Shown: one piece after another, positions 1-14,226 of the stretch
Numbering within the stretch: position 1 is the first letter of the stretch
Layout of the letters: every line of letters begins with the position of its first letter
Assembly: GCF_040054535.1 (NCBI RefSeq)
Contig: NC_090784.1
Location: forward strand, 19,318,001 to 19,382,000
Length of the DNA: 64,000 nucleotides
Direction of reading: 5' to 3'
Source of the DNA: Antennarius striatus
Lineage: Eukaryota > Chordata > Actinopteri > Lophiiformes > Antennariidae
Translations under genes and position numbers: made by a program
The notes under the pieces: model-generated
What the model saw: only the letters and a program-made list of their open reading frames with translations
What the model was told of the DNA's origin: nothing
The model's database searches: none

Positions 1-3000
1 GTCGAATCAACCTTTGCCAAATCTTGACAGAATGTTGCACACAGAGGCTCCCCTTTGCCTTCCCCTCTCTCTGCCTCTCTGTCTCCTTTGTATTTAGGAG
101 TTGGATTCAATGGGAGGACTATTTAAAGGCAGGCTGGTGGTCCTCCATTTGACAATTTTTAGGCCCTCATGTCCTGTATCCTGGAGCCTGTTATCAAGTA
201 GCATCATATTTTAACGTGGATACAGCATGACAAAACACATGGATATATTTTGATACAGATTTTCCGAATTAAGATATTTTTTAAAAGTCTGTCTTTAATC
301 ATTTAAACTTTTTCTTCATGTTTGCATACAATTCTGATTCTGTAAATGTTGTTGAAAGCAACATGCATAATTCACGTCTACTTTTCATCCATCTCCCAAT
401 CATTTTTAATAATATGATGGATCAAAGCGAGATCAAGCCATCAACTATTTATCTTGTGTGCTTTGTTTTCACAGCATAACAGTTGTACTGAATCATTCCA
501 TCTAAATATTCAGGGCAACATTTCACAAAATGAACAAAATGAATCAATAAAACACCCATGTACCTCCTTTTATGCAAGGAATAATGCTGCTTCATAGGTT
601 TGCACTGGTTAGAGTAGTGCGTGTAACCAAATGTGTGATACTGTTGTCGCAAAGGCCTCTGAAGTTTAAGGCTACACATACATTTCAAAGAGAAATTAAC
701 GTAAAGTAAAACTTTTAAAACGTCCAAATCTCATTAAATACTTAAAAGGAATGACAAAAACTCAACTATAACCTCAGGGAATTGTTTGTTTTTTCTGTTT
801 TTCTTTATGAATTTCATGAGCTCACTCAATTATCAGGTGCCCAGTTATATCATCTGACACTGCAGTAATGTTTTTAACTCTAATCATAAAGAAGTTATAA
901 AGGCCTACATCTGAATTTCTTCTTTGTTTTGGTTTCTCTTTCATTACTTTTTTTTCATTTATTCCCTTCATCCCTGACTCTACTTGCTCCTTCTTTACTT
1001 CTACTTCTCTTTCAGTCTCATTTGTCATCTGACTCTGTTCATTCCTGTCATGGACATTCTTTTAATACAGAAGCAGAACAGACTAGATCTGAAAAGACAG
1101 TTGTGTGTACACAGCCTATTTGTTTGCACCACAGTAAAAGTGTGACTGAAGTGTGTCACATATTCACAAAGGCTCTCGCTGAAATCTCATATACAAATTC
1201 ACAGAAACACACAGCGAGTTCAAAACCTGTGCCTCAATTAATTTGTTATTTATAAATCCTTGTGCTGTCAAGATTTCCCATTCTCTTAATCTTTTCTGTG
1301 CTTCGACATCAATTTGTGCAATGCTCTTCATCCACTAAATATTTTAGGAATTTGAGATTTAGTATGAACTTTTTTCTTATGCCATAGAAGCAAAAAGCAA
1401 CGGAGGGTTCTGTTTGCCTCCTTTGTACCGCTAAGTTTAAATAGCAAAACACAGACTGTTCTACTTCGCGCTGAGTTGCGTTGCCAAAGTCATGCATTGG
1501 AAATGATTTGAAAGACATTTGACTTTGATGCCTGCTTTCCCCAAGCTGTGCTGTGTTCTGCCATTGATGTTTCAGGATAGACTTCTAAATTAATCTCTGT
1601 GATTAAGCTTGTACAGGAAGGTGACGGTTGCATTACTTGTATTACAAACAGAAGATTTAACTGTAGTGTTTTTCTGTCTCTCTGGCTAGGCAGACAATAT
1701 TGGCAGCAAAATAAGTTCACTTCTGGTTGATACAAATTGGAAAACGTCTTTTTAAACAAAGGTCTGCAGCCTTTTCTGAATAAAGTCTAGTATGGAGCAG
1801 TGTGATATGTTTCAAACACATTCCTCTCTGCTTTTAGACACCTTAACCTGTGGTACATATTTCTTTTTGAGTTATGGTTACGGTATATCTCGTGCAGACA
1901 TTGGAGGTTGATGTAAAGTCATATTCAGATTACATTCATAATTATTAACTGTCTCATCAATGAGATTGATAAAACCACACATAGAAATATCTTATTATGC
2001 AAATGTGCGACCAACAGCTTTACATTCCAATACTCTCCTATAGTTAATGGACCAGCTTCTAGTTATTAGTTTCAAGAAGTCAATCTGCATGCTGATAAAT
2101 TTCTCAGTGATCTACACATAATGATCAAGAAACATCAAGAACATACAGTATAACGCTGAGCACAAATGCTTAATCAGTAGTGCAAAACATCAATAACTGA
2201 GCCTCTGCCGTTTGTTGTGTACTTGTAGATACATGGTAGAAGTATGTACTGTATCTCAGTTGATGTGTAGCTAACATATTTGGAACTGATGTCAACTCCG
2301 TCCAGGAATGCAGGATAACACTGAGGTGAAGTCTTCTGGGATGTTACCCTACTTACCAGAGATAGCTGGAAGAAGATGTTGCCAGGAAAGGGACACCAGG
2401 TGTGGTAAGATGGTCCTAGAGATTTGCATAAAGTTAGATGAAAACAGAACAAAAAAAAAAAAAAAAAACTTTTCCCTGCAGGCAAAGGAGTAACATCGTC
2501 TCCACCAGACGACCTCTTCAGTTAATTTTTTTATTCTGTTGGCGGGCTTTGCCATCAGCAGCATCTCCACCAGATTGTCAAAGATGGAGAACATTTACAA
2601 CCTGTTTGGTTTTATTTTCTCCAAAGAAGAAGTGATGCAGCCAATTAATTCTGGAAGGTCTGAGACGCCGTGCCCAAATCTTGATAAAACTGTTAACATT
2701 TTACAACTTTCTTACATCTGGTGAGCTCAGAAATGAGCTTCTTTGCCTTCATGCCAGCCCAAGAATTGACACATGGAAAACATTTGTCTGGTACAAATGT
2801 ATGTATGTACTTGCAAACTTGTGTAAGCATGATCAGATCTATGTTTATTTGTAGTTTTGTCTACACATTTAAAAATATCAGTGTTGCCTAATCTTAATAT
2901 GTATTTGGAGACCTTTTTAATATTATTTGCAAATCATGATGTCTGTGGGCTCTCGCCCATGGAAAGTTCATGATGAGGAGCTACAACAGTTCTGAGGGCA

Positions 3001-3054
3001 TCCTGGCTCGGTGCCACACTTCTTAACTTCTAAAACTGAAAAGGCAAAGAACAG

Positions 3055-3055
<1 letters not shown>
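1..3055. other. No gene recognised
   Basis: AT-rich non-coding sequence. Open frames are short, lack protein-like composition, and have no flanking splice signals that join. An A-run lies at 2451-2468. Confidence 0.7.

Positions 3056-3122
<67 letters not shown>
3056..3122. repeat. (CA)n microsatellite
   Basis: About 33 CA units. It opens no meaningful frame. Confidence 0.97.
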
Positions 3123-3126
<4 letters not shown>

Positions 3127-4812
3127 TTACACACAGCCCACATTTAATGGCTTGGGCAGTCTCTCCTAATGAATATTATTTTAACACAAAGTTTAAGAAT
3201 CAAGTGCTACTACGCCTGAGGAAGATAGGATACTGTTCAAGATATAATGATGAAAAATGTTCACCTCTGAAATAAAAACCTCACCTTTTAATTCTGATAT
3301 TTGTTTAAGAGATTTTATTTATTAGAAAAGGGGAGGTTGTTTTCTATTTTCCGAGTTGCGCATAACTCTGAAATTAAACCACAGCCTATAAATCTTATGT
3401 CTAAAATCAAGCTCCATCTCAGTGCTTTTGGCTCAGATTTCACCGAGAAGCACTCATTACAAAATAAGTTATTCCCTTCTGTACTAAAAGGAAAGGAACA
3501 TTGACTTGATATATAAGCGCTATTACTCCATTACTCCGCTGACACGCCAATTTATTGTGACTTACATTGTGAGCCCGTGCCTATTTCCAGAGTCAGTCAG
3601 TTGTTATTAGCTCAAAGATAAGTCCAAAGCACACTGGAATATTAGTGTTCCAGCATTCCTTATTTGATTTTTTGAGGGAAAAGTGAGTGACACGAGTGAC
3701 TTGAAGCCTATTAGGCTGTCAAAAAAAAGCAGAGGGCAGAGCAGCTGCAGACACCTCCAGCTGTCTGGAAGCTCGAAGTAGCCAAAGGATGAGAACACAA
3801 ATGCCTGGCCCAGTAAAGAGGAAATCAGCCCATTTCATCAGAAAGAAAGCAGCGCTGAATGGACTGTGTTAAAAGCTGTTATTGAGTCATCAGTGATTTT
3901 CAAGAAATGGTGGCAATGGCACAAGCTGATTGCATGCATTCACTATTTACATCAGATTTCCTGCTTTTCATTTCCACAAAAAGTCATATTTCCAAGTTAT
4001 TTTTCTTTTTTTTTTTAGTTATGTTTTTTCCAAATGACTAAATCAATATCAGTGGCTGCAGGAAAGGAGTGCATTGCATCCTATGAATGAGATTCTGCAA
4101 ATATCTGCAATATTGTTCAGGTTATTATTGTGGCTATTTGTTAAAATGTGATATTCAACCATTAAATTGATTCAACATATTGTGTATTTTATGGATGTAT
4201 GCTGAGAATGTAACTGCAGCTAATAATGACATAATACATAATAAAAACATAATGAAAGATATTCAGTCTAAAATGGCACAAAAAGTTCTATTTGAAAAGC
4301 CAGAAAAGCTTTATTTTGTTTCATAAACGACTCCCAATTGATTTAGCATCTAACTGGTGCTGGCTGGATTTGTATCCTGCCCTGAATCTACAAGCTATTA
4401 AAAATAGAAATAATAAATGCCATCCACTCCTTCCGAAAAAAAAATAAAATAAACAACTACAAAGACAATGAGGCCAAACTCATCAGGGAAAAATGAATCC
4501 TGATAATTTGGATGGAGCCATAGCATGGAAAACATATAAATATGATAATAATTTTATTCTCAAAGAATTTTGAGCATCAAAGCCTTTTAATATTCCGGTC
4601 GCAAGAAAGAGACTGATTTGAATAATGCTTTGTGTATCGATGGAAAGAGTTTCTATAGAGAAAAGTTGAAGGGAGGGAGCCGTAGAAACTGTCTTCTTCT
4701 GCCTTCTGCTCAACTTCAGACAAAGCTGAGAACCAGCAAAGAGAATCCTCACGCAAGTATCAAAGTTAATTTAATTAACATTGTCAACATTGTTACAACA
4801 GAATTAATCCAG

Positions 4813-4841
4813 AACTTCATGACACAATATGTCATGAAGTT
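4813..4841. repeat. Short inverted repeat
   Basis: AACTTCATGACA (4813-4824) pairs with TGTCATGAAGTT (4830-4841) around CAATA. Its length alone does not rule out chance. Confidence 0.6.
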
Positions 4842-5091
4842 TTAATGATAATGAAGCTTTAACTCAATGTGAAATCTCAGTGGCCTCTTTTATTATTGCA
4901 GACAGTTATAACCCTATTGTCTTTTCTAAGCCTGATTATGCAAGTTGTTCATGAACTTCCAAACAACAATCCTCAGAGGTCCTTGAAGAGGTCCTCTGTA
5001 AAAGAGGAATAATTATTTTTTGTTTTTCCATCCACTATAAGTAACACAATGACAGAATATGTGACTATTTTTGATTCATGAACCTTCATAA

Positions 5092-5098
5092 CCCCCCC

Positions 5099-5129
<31 letters not shown>

Positions 5130-5177
5130 ACAGACACACACGCACATACACACAGAACTTGCGGGGGGGGGGGGGGG
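5092..5177. repeat. C-run, (CA)n and 15-G run
   Basis: A run of C, then CA/CAGA/CACG repeats to about 5155, then 15 consecutive G at 5163-5177. Such homopolymer G is prone to length error in sequencing. Confidence 0.95.
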
Positions 5178-7146
5178 TAATGTGCAATTAATTTAGAAAG
5201 GGGAAAGGAAAAGGTAAAGGGAATCCATGCCTCAGTCTCTCCATTGCTCTCACAATGCATTAGATCCATGGTGCGTTCAACTCGGCAGGGGATTTTCTAA
5301 ATTTAAACTACTCTGGCTTTTGGCTTTTTAAAAAAAGGAGGTGAGACACACAGATGTTGTTTTGGATGACACAAGGGGATAAGTAGCACTTTTCAGTTTG
5401 TCGAGAGAATGCAGATTTTTCTTTTGTTACCTGAATTCTATAAATTTTCATATATACACTTCAATCTTCAACCAAAACTTAAAGCAAAACTACACAACTG
5501 TGATTTCCTGCACAACCGTTTACAGGAAAGGGCTCTGGCTCACGAAAGGTGTGCTATTAAATTTTCTTTTCGGATTCAAACTTTCTCTTCAAGGTCTGAG
5601 GTAAATGTATTCATGTGCCACAAGGGACACAGAAAAGAGGACTGTTTATAATATATAATTAACTAACACAACATATGTTCACATAACACTTGTAGGCTGA
5701 ATCTACAAGGATGTAACCAGCCCATTCAGATGAAAGAAACTTGTGTAGTTATAATTGAGTAAAAGAGTTGTTTGATAGATTTCGAAGAAGCATTTGGAAA
5801 ATCATAGGTTGGATAAATGCTGTAATTTTCTTTAATTTTTAAATACACTGGTAGCAATTTGAATAATTTAGATGTACAATAGTTTCCCTCTGTAGTGTTG
5901 TTATTACACTCTATAAATAATGGATTGTCTCTTAATCAGTTAAGCCTCTGCCTGTTTACTTTAGAAGAAAAGAATTATAACGAAGCACCGAAGTTGATAC
6001 TCACAAGCCGCCGACTGAGCACCACTTTCATGGAGTTTTCCCCAGAGAGACCAAGAGGGGCCTCCACACTACAATGTGCTGTCACGAATATCCAATTTCT
6101 GTCCATTTACTGAATGGGGATATTGGTTATAGAGAATTTATGATTGGCTGCTGGGCAAGAAAAACCACATCAACGAAAGAAGGAGTAGGGGTAAGCAATT
6201 ATAACCTAATCATTGCTTTGAAAAACCCTATTCTTAGGTGATGCTCGTAACATTCGTTAAAGCTCTTGTCTACAGGGCCTATGCACTATACTCTCCTTCA
6301 CCAGGTGAAGCCTACATGGGCCTGGGGTAGCCAACTTTAGGAGTCAGAAGCAGATGCTCTGGATAGTAGCCAGAACGTGACCAATGCCTCTACTGAGATA
6401 CAACCCCGAGAATTCACAAAGTGAAAGAAGCCATGAAGGACAAGGAAGCTTTGCAAACACGGTTGGCGTAGTTCCATTAGAATTGCAGCCAGGTGAATAC
6501 CAGTAGTCGGCAAAGGGCCATGAAGAAAGTGTGGGAGGTTGTGGAAAGATCGGTCCAGGTCAAAAGACTTCTGGCAAACCGCAGAGACTTACCCAAACTG
6601 TTTTCATCAGGGGAGGAGAAGTCTTGTTGAGCCATGGAAGAAGTTGATCTTGAGCTCGTGCATACGAGGAGCCAAAACCAGGTGAGTTGGAAGAAGTCTT
6701 ACCTATCTCTCTAGTAGGTGTCTTCCTGTGGATGTTTCCAGCACCACGATTGTATGATGTCACTGATTCTATCATTTTTCAGCTTCTCTCTGTGACCTAC
6801 CCGTGAACTCAGAATTTTTCTTTTTTATTTGATATGTCTTGGTTTTTGGCGTCATTGTATGTCTGCACTTGGCTGGTTTGCTCTGCTGCTCTGACTGTAA
6901 ACCCATAGCATTTGCCAGAAAACAGCAAATCGCCCTCAGTCCGAATAGCTGCTCCAAGTTAAGTAGTAGCTTGCGGTGTGTTTGTTGCTGTGACTGCAGT
7001 GATAGGAGAATTGCACCAGAGTAAAATAGCGAGTGCTCACTCCAATGCTGAAGCTTTTGACTGGACAGCAGAGCTGTATTCCACCAAATTTATATTCCAG
7101 CTGTCTGTACAGACCAGTAGATTGAGTTTGTAGATGCAGTGAAAGC

Positions 7147-7198
<52 letters not shown>

Positions 7199-7210
7199 CA
7201 CACATATATA
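7147..7210. repeat. (CA)n(TA)n compound microsatellite
   Basis: CA repeat passing directly into TA repeat, then GTATATACACA. Confidence 0.95.
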
Positions 7211-7234
7211 GCTGGCACTCCCAAAAGAACCTAG

Positions 7235-7685
7235 ATGTCACGTCTCTGTCCTAAGATTTGCCTGTTTATTTTCCTGCCACTAACATCTCATATCATTCCA
7301 GATCCAGTCCCATCCTCAATCAGTTCATTCCCTGCACCTGCTGTCTCTCCACACACCTGCAGCCACTCCCTAACCTGTCTCCACTCTCCACTCCACTCTC
7401 TGCCCTCAGTACTCTGCCAGATTGTTTAGTGTTCGCCCTGACTCTCCAGCCTTTGTATCCTGCTTGCTTTGGTGACCGCGTATGAATCCCATTTGCTCTC
7501 TCGACCCAGCCTGTTGTCTGCTCCTCATCTGATTCGTCTGCCTGGTTTGTTGGTTGTTTCGTGCCTGACCCTGCTGGATTCTGGACTCTACCTTTAGCCT
7601 GTCGTTTTTGGATACCTCTGCCTATCGGACTGATTATTTGGTACCTGACCTCTATTAAACCTGCTCTGAGACTGTTGACCTGCCC
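7235..7685 (+). repeat. Pyrimidine-biased retroelement-like terminal sequence
   Basis: 450 bp of C/T-rich, stop-containing sequence with repeated CCTGCC, CCTGACC, GGATTCTGG and TGATTATTTGG words, in the style of the terminal region of some fish LTR retrotransposons. No target duplication or second copy was seen. Class uncertain. Confidence 0.3.
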
Positions 7686-7741
7686 GTTTGTCTTTTTACA
7701 TATTTTCTTTACAAGTAGTGGATCATAAAAATATGCATATA

Positions 7742-7990
7742 CAGTAATCCCTCATTACTCACAGTTGATGTGTTCCAGGACCACCTGTGAAAAACGACAT
7801 TCCGCGACATAGCAACAAACTATTTTATTATTTACGGTAATTTAAACATTTATGAACACTCCCCATACTGATATTAAATCACCTTATTTCGTAATACTGT
7901 TTCCCACACTCGTATAGACTGTCTAAAAGACTTTTGTATTAAAGAAAATAATACAAAATACACGGAAGTGTTCTGCGTTCCATGAGTCTC
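7742..7990 (+). mobile_element. Degraded Tigger/pogo-like MITE
   Basis: Starts after TA with CAGTAATCCCTCATTACTCA, then GTTCCAGGACCACCTGTGAA and a 'CCGCGA' block, the left end of a common vertebrate 'AATCCCTCG' element family. The right end is not recognisable and the limit is approximate. Confidence 0.6.
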
Positions 7991-9315
7991 GGAACGTAAA
8001 AGGATCTCATGGAGCATTCAGGTGCACCCTGTAAAATCTATGATCAGAGTGTCCATCTTTGATGCTGTAAAATTTAATAAATTTTAATTTAATATTGTGT
8101 ATCTAGGATACAAACCATTCATGAATTGTTAATTTTACGACTTATAAGTGAAAAAGTAACGCAAATCCAATTGTGCTCCTCCAACAAGACTAATTTTATT
8201 CTAGCATCTGTGATGGTGCGTCTGCTGCTTACCAAGGACACAATTAGCCATCCATCAATCAACTCTCTCTCTCATAGCTAAATCAGATCATGCTCTGCCA
8301 AAAAACATGGCATTAACGAGCAACTGTTGGCCGTGTCCCCTGCCAAGCTGTGTTTTGGCTTTACAGTGATAGCTTAGTCATTTCAAATTGAAAAATGACG
8401 TGAATGGTTTTTGACTGACATTGTCTGTCAGGACACACAACCAAATAAATGTTGCCTACAATCTGTTAGCGGTTCTGCTGAATGCCATGTTGTTATTTTG
8501 CAATACAGATGAACATTTTGAGCCAGTTTCCACTGCAGAAACCAATATGTAAAATAGCAATATGTGAATAGAAACTGAATTGTGAAAATGTGATTTTGAT
8601 TTTGACAAGAACTGATTTTTGATGTTTATAGTCTGGATCTAGTCGTGCTATTTAGCATTAGAAAAATCTGAAAAATGTCTGCATCAGTGGCTTCAAGTGG
8701 AGGTTAGCTCCATTACAGATTTAGAAAAAATGGGTGTGCCACAGGGAGAGACTTTTTTTTATTATCTATATACTTTAGAGTAAAATCATACCGCAGATGT
8801 AGCTTTCATTCAAGTACTTGACAAATCAGAAATATAAGATGAATAATTTGGGAAGACTGAGGGAGCAAACTAAACAGAAAATTGCTCAGCCGCTCAGCAT
8901 CCTGTGAAGAAGTTTAACTGCTGTTGTGAACTGTGACTGCACAGCTCCCAGTGGTGACAGAGGGAGGTCACACACGCTTCTCAATTCCTTTTGCCTTGAG
9001 TGTGACATTAGTCGACTATCACCATCAGGCAATTTGACGCACCTCTAATGAGCTCTCCAACCAATTATTATCCTCTTGAGACTGAAAACCCTATTTTGCA
9101 CCTGCTAGCATGCACATATAATAAATAGCTGTGTAGCTTTTTTTTTCTTGACTGCATAACATTGCTCTGGGGAAAGAAAGATGGATTTGTTATGTCTGGG
9201 TATTATTCCTCTGATATATCCCTTTCAAATAAGAGTGTCCCTTGCTGCCACTCTCCCTGCTGGGACAATCTGCGGCATGACGAAGTGCAATTATGCGCCG
9301 CATAATAGCCAGTTC

Positions 9316-9328
9316 TAACCCTAACCCT
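9316..9328. repeat. Two telomere-like CCCTAA units
   Basis: CTAACCCTAACCCT, too short to be called an interstitial telomere tract with confidence. Confidence 0.4.
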
Positions 9329-9674
9329 GCTTAAGACACGAAGGGCAAAGTAAAACCCTGTGGGACGCACTGTGACTGTGGAGAATTGGGAAGGAGAGTA
9401 AGTGTGACACATTGACTGAAAAAGCTGGCAACAATAGACTAATAATGGAAGGTCACGCCTCTGCCTGACATCACCGAGAAGAGGCAGCTCTTCCAGGAAT
9501 TCTGGCTCTACTAGTGATGAGATACACACAGGCATTAGGACGTGCCTAGACTACATTAGTTGCACTAAAAAGTAAAATATAAATACTGTATTATCAGCTT
9601 CAGATGGCGAAACAGATCGAAAACATGATTACTGTTTGTTTTTTTAGTTTCTTACTTATCTTATTCAAAACGGA

Positions 9675-9713
9675 GGGGGGCATAGGGTTAGGATTGGGGG
9701 TGGGGGTGGGGGG
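9675..9713 (+). repeat. G-run cluster with G-quadruplex potential
   Basis: Runs of 6, 3, 5, 5 and 6 G within 39 nt, with a TAGGGTTAGG telomere-like word between them. Confidence 0.7.
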
Positions 9714-12700
9714 CATCGCTCAGAGCTTGGCTAGAATCTTTGTAAAAAAAAAAAAAAACATTGATTGTGGGGTTTTTTTTCTTGGTTTTTCATTGTGTTG
9801 GTGAAATGTTGGTGGTATAATGGGATGGGATTCAACGTCTGCCAACTGACAGCATCAGACTTTATTTGTTTTGTGCAGACTAGATGATGTGAGACACAGT
9901 GACAGTCTTACAGTCCTTCCCTTTGCTTCTGTCAAACGTCTGCGTTTTGATTCTTTGACGATGAGAATAGTGTTTTGTTTTTAGCAAGAAGACAACACAC
10001 TTGTTCAGACTCAAAACAAGGACATCTCCACCCATTGATATATTACTCAATAAAATGTTTACAATACTGAAACCAAATGTGTAGATGCATGGTTTGTTCA
10101 CCAAATCCCCACCGATATTTCAATTTTTTTTCTGTTTTTATATCTCTTTTTTACATCACTGCAAATTATTTCCATCGCTTTTACTTGAGTGACATTTATA
10201 AATGAGGGTAAAATCAGGAAGCAGTAGATCTCAAATTGGAAATGCATTGAACTGAGGATAATGCCACAGGCTCCATAATATCAAACCAAATGATATGAAA
10301 TGTCAAATGATGTGAAATTGTTACAGAACTGGATTTTATGCTCTCACCCTCATCAATGCAGCATTTTTAGTAACCCTTTACTTGGGCTCAGGAGTTAAAG
10401 CTGACTAAATAATCATTTTAGAAGACGTATTTTTACATAAATAAAACCAAAGGTCAAAATAGAATAAATCAAGATTAAAGGTCGTTACATGCTGCTCTTA
10501 TTTCAAGGAGCAATAAAACAATTTGCAGTACTTAGTTGATTGCTCGATACTGCACATTTCCATGATTATTTCTATGCCCTTAGGCCTAAAACAATGAAAA
10601 TCTGGCACAGAGGGGAAAGACATGATGGTTTTATTTAATTTATTCACTGCGTGCTGGAATAATTCACAGGCAGCTCCTATAGTAGATTTTGAGAATTTTC
10701 TTGACAACAGCTGCTGGATGTGCTATCCTTCTCCAGTGACATTCAATCTTGCACAATGTTTTCCCTATGAATAGCCACTTTTTCAATTGCCATTGCCCAC
10801 ATTTTTACGATGATGGCTGTTTTTCCATCTCTTTTTTTTGTTCAAATGACTCCCTCAGTTGCTGTCATTCACGATCTGCTTTCAGGGGCTGGAAATGCAG
10901 TTAAATTAGGTTAATTTGTGGAACAGAACGAAGAGCCTGGGTCATTGTTTAATGCAAGAAGTCAATTACACCGGCTCTAATGAGATCAGACTGATGAAGG
11001 CCATCAAGACCGACATAAAGGCTTTTTCAGTCACAGATTAAGTGCAAGATAGAGTCTGTTAGGATGATTTAGGATGTTTGAGTTCAGGATGTTTCAGATG
11101 TTTGAGTGAAGTGAAGTTCAGTCACTACTTCTAACAATCTCAAGTCACCTCAGACTCAAAATCATACAGTTCTTGAATAATGACCCATATTCTATAATTA
11201 TCTATATTCAATAATGTTGAATATGGACTGTGTTGTTTCTGTTGAAAGTCTTGACCCCATATTCGTTGATATGTGACATAGCATGAACATAAAATCCCAT
11301 CCTGCTCATGCATTCGTCACCTCACTCCTTAAACCATGCTCCTTGTTGCATTACATTTGATTTGGAAAACCATTCACAGTCCAGTGACTCCCATTTTCTC
11401 ATGGGATTATCCGCAGGGAGCCTCGTTTTTTTTTTTTTTTTCTAATCCATCTCTTTGTCATTCAAGAATCTCAATGCCACAAATATATTTTCTCTCCTGC
11501 AGTCAGAGCTGGCTAAAATGAAATCTGAAAAATTCTTTAAAATACAAAAAAATACTTTCTGGATACACTATCCAGTTAGGTATCTTAATACCCACCATTT
11601 AGACTGTTTTCGAAAGACGATTCTGTCAACTGATGTTGAGTTAGAGGCATCTAAAATACAATTATTCCCGTCATGAATTTATTTCTTGGATTCACCCCAT
11701 GTCTTTGTTGCCAGATGTGCAACACCCACAGCTCTGAAGGAGCCGCTTTTTGTGATAAGGAGAGAGGTGAAGGCAGCTCATGTTTATGGCATTGCAGTGA
11801 TGTACTTATATGACCCAGAGGCAAATGAGCAGATGCTTCATTACCCTCTTGCTGCATTACCAGAATTATAACAACACATGGATATGGAAATAAAAGCTTG
11901 TGGATGCAATAAGGGAGGAGGCATACATGGAGAACATGAACATTCCAAATTATTGCAATGCTGTATTCTGAGAGTAATTTGCATGAGCAGATACTTGGAT
12001 AGATAAAATAATAGATCTATTTCACCCTTGCAGATGAAAATAGGCTAAGTCATATATTAGTAAGGTCTATCAACATAAGGCGGAACAATATACAATTTGA
12101 ATCAGCATCACTTTATCAGCAAAACAATAACGGCATTCATTCTTCGTGAAGGTCAATCTATGTACAGGTATTTGAAAATATTTTAACATTCATTTAATTT
12201 GCCAGAACAAATATATTTATAGGACGTATAATGCCAACCAATTTCTTTATAAATATATGGAGGGAAATGTTATTAATTTAAAGCCCAAGAACAGAAAAAA
12301 TATCCAATGACAGTTTTGATTAATCTGCTTTCCTAACCATTAAACTTTCATATTGTGTTTCCCTGATCTCGAGTGGTTCGGTCACTTAAACATAACCACA
12401 TACTGGAGTCAGGACGTGATCTCACTCATTGTGTGTGGCTGTCCTCCATCCCAACCACATTTCTGGAACTCCAGCGCAACACAAATGCAGTGTTTTATTT
12501 GGTCACATAAATTTTGTCTGGCACTAATTATATTCCCCTTATAAATATATCTGCTGTTGCAAATTAGTTGTATATAAATGTAATTACCAGCAGACATTTA
12601 TGGTGAGGCTGTTGTAGTTCTCTGAAAAAGTGAAGCTAATAAACAGACAACTGAGTTTTTTGACTTATAATTAATAGCAGACTTTCCTGCGTAGAGTTTG

Positions 12701-14135
12701 GCCCTTCCATACTGCTTCACTACAAATAAAGACTACTGTCATGTCCGCATCAAGTACAAATCATGATGAACAGCATCATTCAATATGATCATACCCACAA
12801 AAATGCAGATAGGTGCATTCTGACCCTAAAATCACATGCAAGGCACCCTCTTTTAGATAAAGAAATTGTCTTTATTGTCATGGCATAATGATGTTACACC
12901 TTTAAAAACTCCTGATTGCCTCCTTACTCAGATGACGAGTGGCCAGAAGTATATACACGCACTTTATATTGCTGAGCTTCTTTATATAGCCAGATCTTTA
13001 GTTTCACTTTTCTTTTCAATTTGCAGTAACCCAGACGTTCAAGCAGAGATGCCTGTGACCAAGAAACCTTTTTTTTTTTTTAAATTCAACTCACTGATTT
13101 TTATTATGCTTCTAGCTGTCCCTGAGCATTTGCTCTCTGAACCTAAACTCTAAAGAGATCTCAATCCCACAGGAGTAGAGAGGGACTCCAGAGAAACTGG
13201 AGGGCAGACTACCAAAATCAAAAGCACTTTTAAGTCAAGAGGCTGAAAATAAGGCATTAAAGGCCATTTTTATTAGACTGTGAGGAGACTATGATGAATG
13301 GGATGCACTATAAACATTTTCACTGGGGAGCACTTTTAATGGTGGAACATATGACACAGGAAAGCGCAGAGTAATACAGCGGGTCTTGTGGAGGAAGATT
13401 TTGTGTAGAAGTTGTTTTTTTTTACTTTGAAGGTGCAGTGTCAGCCCGCTTTGTGTGATTTTTGCTTACAGAGTCAGAAAGACTGGGTCACCTGGGAGGT
13501 CAGAGTAAGGCACAGGCTCCCTCGGTTGCATGGCGACTGCTTTCAATGTCATTGTGATGCTTTTGGAAACCAGTCTGTGTAAATCCTTGTAAACAAGACG
13601 CTGCAATGATTACCCAAGGGATGCAATAACACGTTAACAGCACATTCTACTGTACATACCAGGACCACTGAACCTGTTTTCACACGGCCCATCATGGCAT
13701 GGCATAGTTTGCTGAATACAGATGTTGCCAATGATGCTAATCAAAGTGGAAACGGAACACTTACCCCTCCTGGTGTTGCCAGGTGGTATAGTTGTTGGAG
13801 CCGCTGTTTCAGATCGCTTCCCATTTACTGAGATACCGCCAACACTGGACAAAAGTGTGAGTTTATTCATTCATTTAGTCTATAATGGAGACATGAAGGC
13901 AGATAGAAATGGTGCCAGGCTGCCTGACTGGGTTGCAGATCAGCCTTCATTTTCCTGGGAGATTTCTTGCCTGCTATCAGAGAAAATTGCAAAAGCAAGG
14001 TTTCTAAGGAACTAATCTTAATACAGATGATGTCATTATTATTTGGACATAATTATGCAAGAAATGGTATGGTAATGATATATTTCCAACATCTCCACAT
14101 TAATATGTATTAGAACAACTACTGCTTCTTAATAC

Positions 14136-14226
14136 TTCATTCATTCATCTTCTTATTTACTGGAGCCTATCCCGACTGACTTACGGGCGAGATGCGGGGG
14201 ACACTCTGAGCGCGACGCCAGTGCAC
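14136..14226 (+). repeat. Dispersed fish repeat, left-half fragment
   Basis: GGAGCCTATCCCGACTGACT then GGGCGAGATGCGGGG and CGACGCCAGTGCACTGC follow the common teleost repeat with 'GGAGCCTATCCCAGCTG..GGCGAGAGGCGGGGTACACC..GTCGCCAGT'. Strongly mutated. Confidence 0.6.

Larger units (their letters stand above)
3123..7146. other. No gene recognised
   Basis: AT-rich. Apart from the repeats listed, 6290-6680 is GC-richer and reads in short patches like a decayed LINE (KEAMKDKEALQ), too weak to call. Confidence 0.6.
7991..14135. other. No gene recognised
   Basis: Non-coding except for the small G-rich and telomere-like words near 9.3-9.7 kb. Frames at 11686 and 13722 (60-97 codons) match no family I know. 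Confidence 0.6.

Noticed and set aside
6290..6680. Possible decayed LINE coding patch (KEAMKDKEALQ, WEVVERSVQVKRLL)
   Set aside because: Too mutated and short to assign a family; could be chance.
9316..9693. Interstitial telomere sequence
   Set aside because: Only two CCCTAA units and one TAGGGTTAGG; too short to indicate a telomere fusion.
13722..14015. 97-codon open frame on the plus strand
   Set aside because: No domain, no splice partners, and overlapping minus-strand frames of similar quality.
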